Assembly: GCA_944326175.1 (NCBI GenBank)
Contig: CALVCY010000097.1
Span: 1-25,279, forward strand
Length of the DNA: 25,279 nucleotides
Reading direction: 5' to 3'
Source: an uncultured Erysipelotrichaceae bacterium
Lineage (GTDB): Bacteria > Bacillota_I > Bacilli_A > Erysipelotrichales > Erysipelotrichaceae
The translations under genes were made by a program, and so were the position numbers. Below, one piece after another: positions 24,781 through 25,279 of the stretch. Positions within the stretch are counted from its first letter, which is position 1. Each line of letters starts with the position of its first letter. The notes under the pieces are model-generated. The model did not search any database and was not told where the DNA came from. It saw nothing but the letters and a program-made list of their open reading frames with translations.

Positions 24781-25279
24781 ATGCACTTTACCTATCAAAT
24801 CTGTTGTTTGACAGACGACTTCTATCGATTCGTTTCAGCGCAAAAATATTCTGAGATTATGGCCGATAAAAAAAGGCCATATTTCATTATGATTAATGAG
24901 AATTATCCTGACGTATATATTTGTAGTCCATTTCGAACGAATGTACACCATAAAGAATGTTATCGACTTCCGGTCGTTATTCCAAATACCGCACCTGCCA
25001 TTGATTATTCAAAAACTTTGCTACTACAAGCTGATGATTATATTGGAAATGAAATGATGATTGACAAAACTCAATATAAAAAATTTAAAAGTCGCATAGC
25101 CACCATTGCAAATGAAATTATTGAATACATTGATCTTTACCAAAAACTAGTAAATAATCCGGAATCATGCAAAACACATTTGTATAGAAAGAAATTTCGA
25201 TATACGACTTTGAAGTATTTCACACACCATTTGTCATTGTCCAGCAATCCAGACAAGACGAATCATACCATTTCTACAA
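24781..25279 (+). CDS. Type III toxin endoribonuclease, ToxN/AbiQ superfamily, TenpN-like (partial)
   Basis: The gene is open to the right edge: 166 codons are visible without a stop, so the C-terminus is missing. It opens MHFTYQICCLTDDFYRF, then KKRPYFIM (residues 30-37), SPFRTNVHHK (49-58), IDYSKTLLL (74-82), DDYIG (85-89) and a helical stretch ending IATIANEIIEYI. The RPY-beta strand-PFRTN-HK-DYSK order is what I recall for TenpN-type members of the ToxN/AbiQ family, RNases held inactive by repeat RNA. Support from context is strong: RNA repeats and terminator directly upstream, and an AGAGGAGG site 5 bp before the ATG. Its AT-rich codons suggest recent transfer. The subfamily is less certain than the system. 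Confidence 0.78.
   Translation, partial: MHFTYQICCLTDDFYRFVSAQKYSEIMADKKRPYFIMINENYPDVYICSPFRTNVHHKECYRLPVVIPNTAPAIDYSKTLLLQADDYIGNEMMIDKTQYKKFKSRIATIANEIIEYIDLYQKLVNNPESCKTHLYRKKFRYTTLKYFTHHLSLSSNPDKTNHTIST

Noticed and set aside
1..25279. High density of GATC, CCATGG and GGATCC words
   Set aside because: It follows from frequent Asp, His and Ile codons (GAT, CAT, ATC) in these genes; no strand or spacing pattern was seen.

Overview
The window reads as a chromosome segment of a low-to-moderate GC Gram-positive bacterium (Bacillota). The evidence is AGGAGG-type ribosome binding sites, sigma-A-like promoters, tightly overlapping operons, and intrinsic terminators. The style of the proteins (gap, nagB, a LacX-like epimerase, stacked GT2 glycosyltransferases, fused ATPase-permeases) would suit Erysipelotrichia or a relative. 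That taxonomic guess is inference only.

Left third, all on the minus strand (about 16-8926). From right to left in transcription order there is a surface-glycan operon of flippase, three GT2 glycosyltransferases and a second flippase, with every junction overlapping or abutting. A strong hairpin follows, then a two-gene unit of aldose-epimerase-like protein and nagB ending in a clear terminator, then gap with its own good promoter. Together they cover amino-sugar catabolism, glycolysis and envelope glycan assembly.

Middle, on the plus strand (about 9087-16106). Two paralogous secreted 105-residue proteins share an identical CxxC...CxH...CxxC spacing and end in a perfect 13-bp-stem terminator. 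Next comes an AT-rich three-gene operon: an Rgg/RNPP-like regulator and two different ABC transporter halves, each an ATPase fused to an FtsX-like permease, linked by 4- and 7-bp overlaps. This looks like a small secreted-protein module with its own regulator and transporter; I do not recognise it as a named system. After a repeat-rich 155-bp gap comes a Cof-type HAD phosphatase.

Right third (about 16206-25279). A complete Wadjet anti-plasmid operon, jetA-jetB-jetC-jetD, lies on the minus strand with all genes overlapping. The family features fit type II (TIGR02677/02678/02680/02679-like). Divergent from it, separated by 384 bp holding promoters and an RNA gene, is a type III toxin-antitoxin locus. 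It has an extended -10 promoter, two near-identical 55-56-nt RNA repeats plus a degenerate third, an intrinsic terminator, and then a ToxN/AbiQ-superfamily toxin gene, most like TenpN, that runs off the window edge. The hairpin stem covaries between repeats, and each of the two good repeats can form a pseudoknot. The right end is therefore a defence island.

All functional calls come from reading motifs and recalled family features; no database search was possible.
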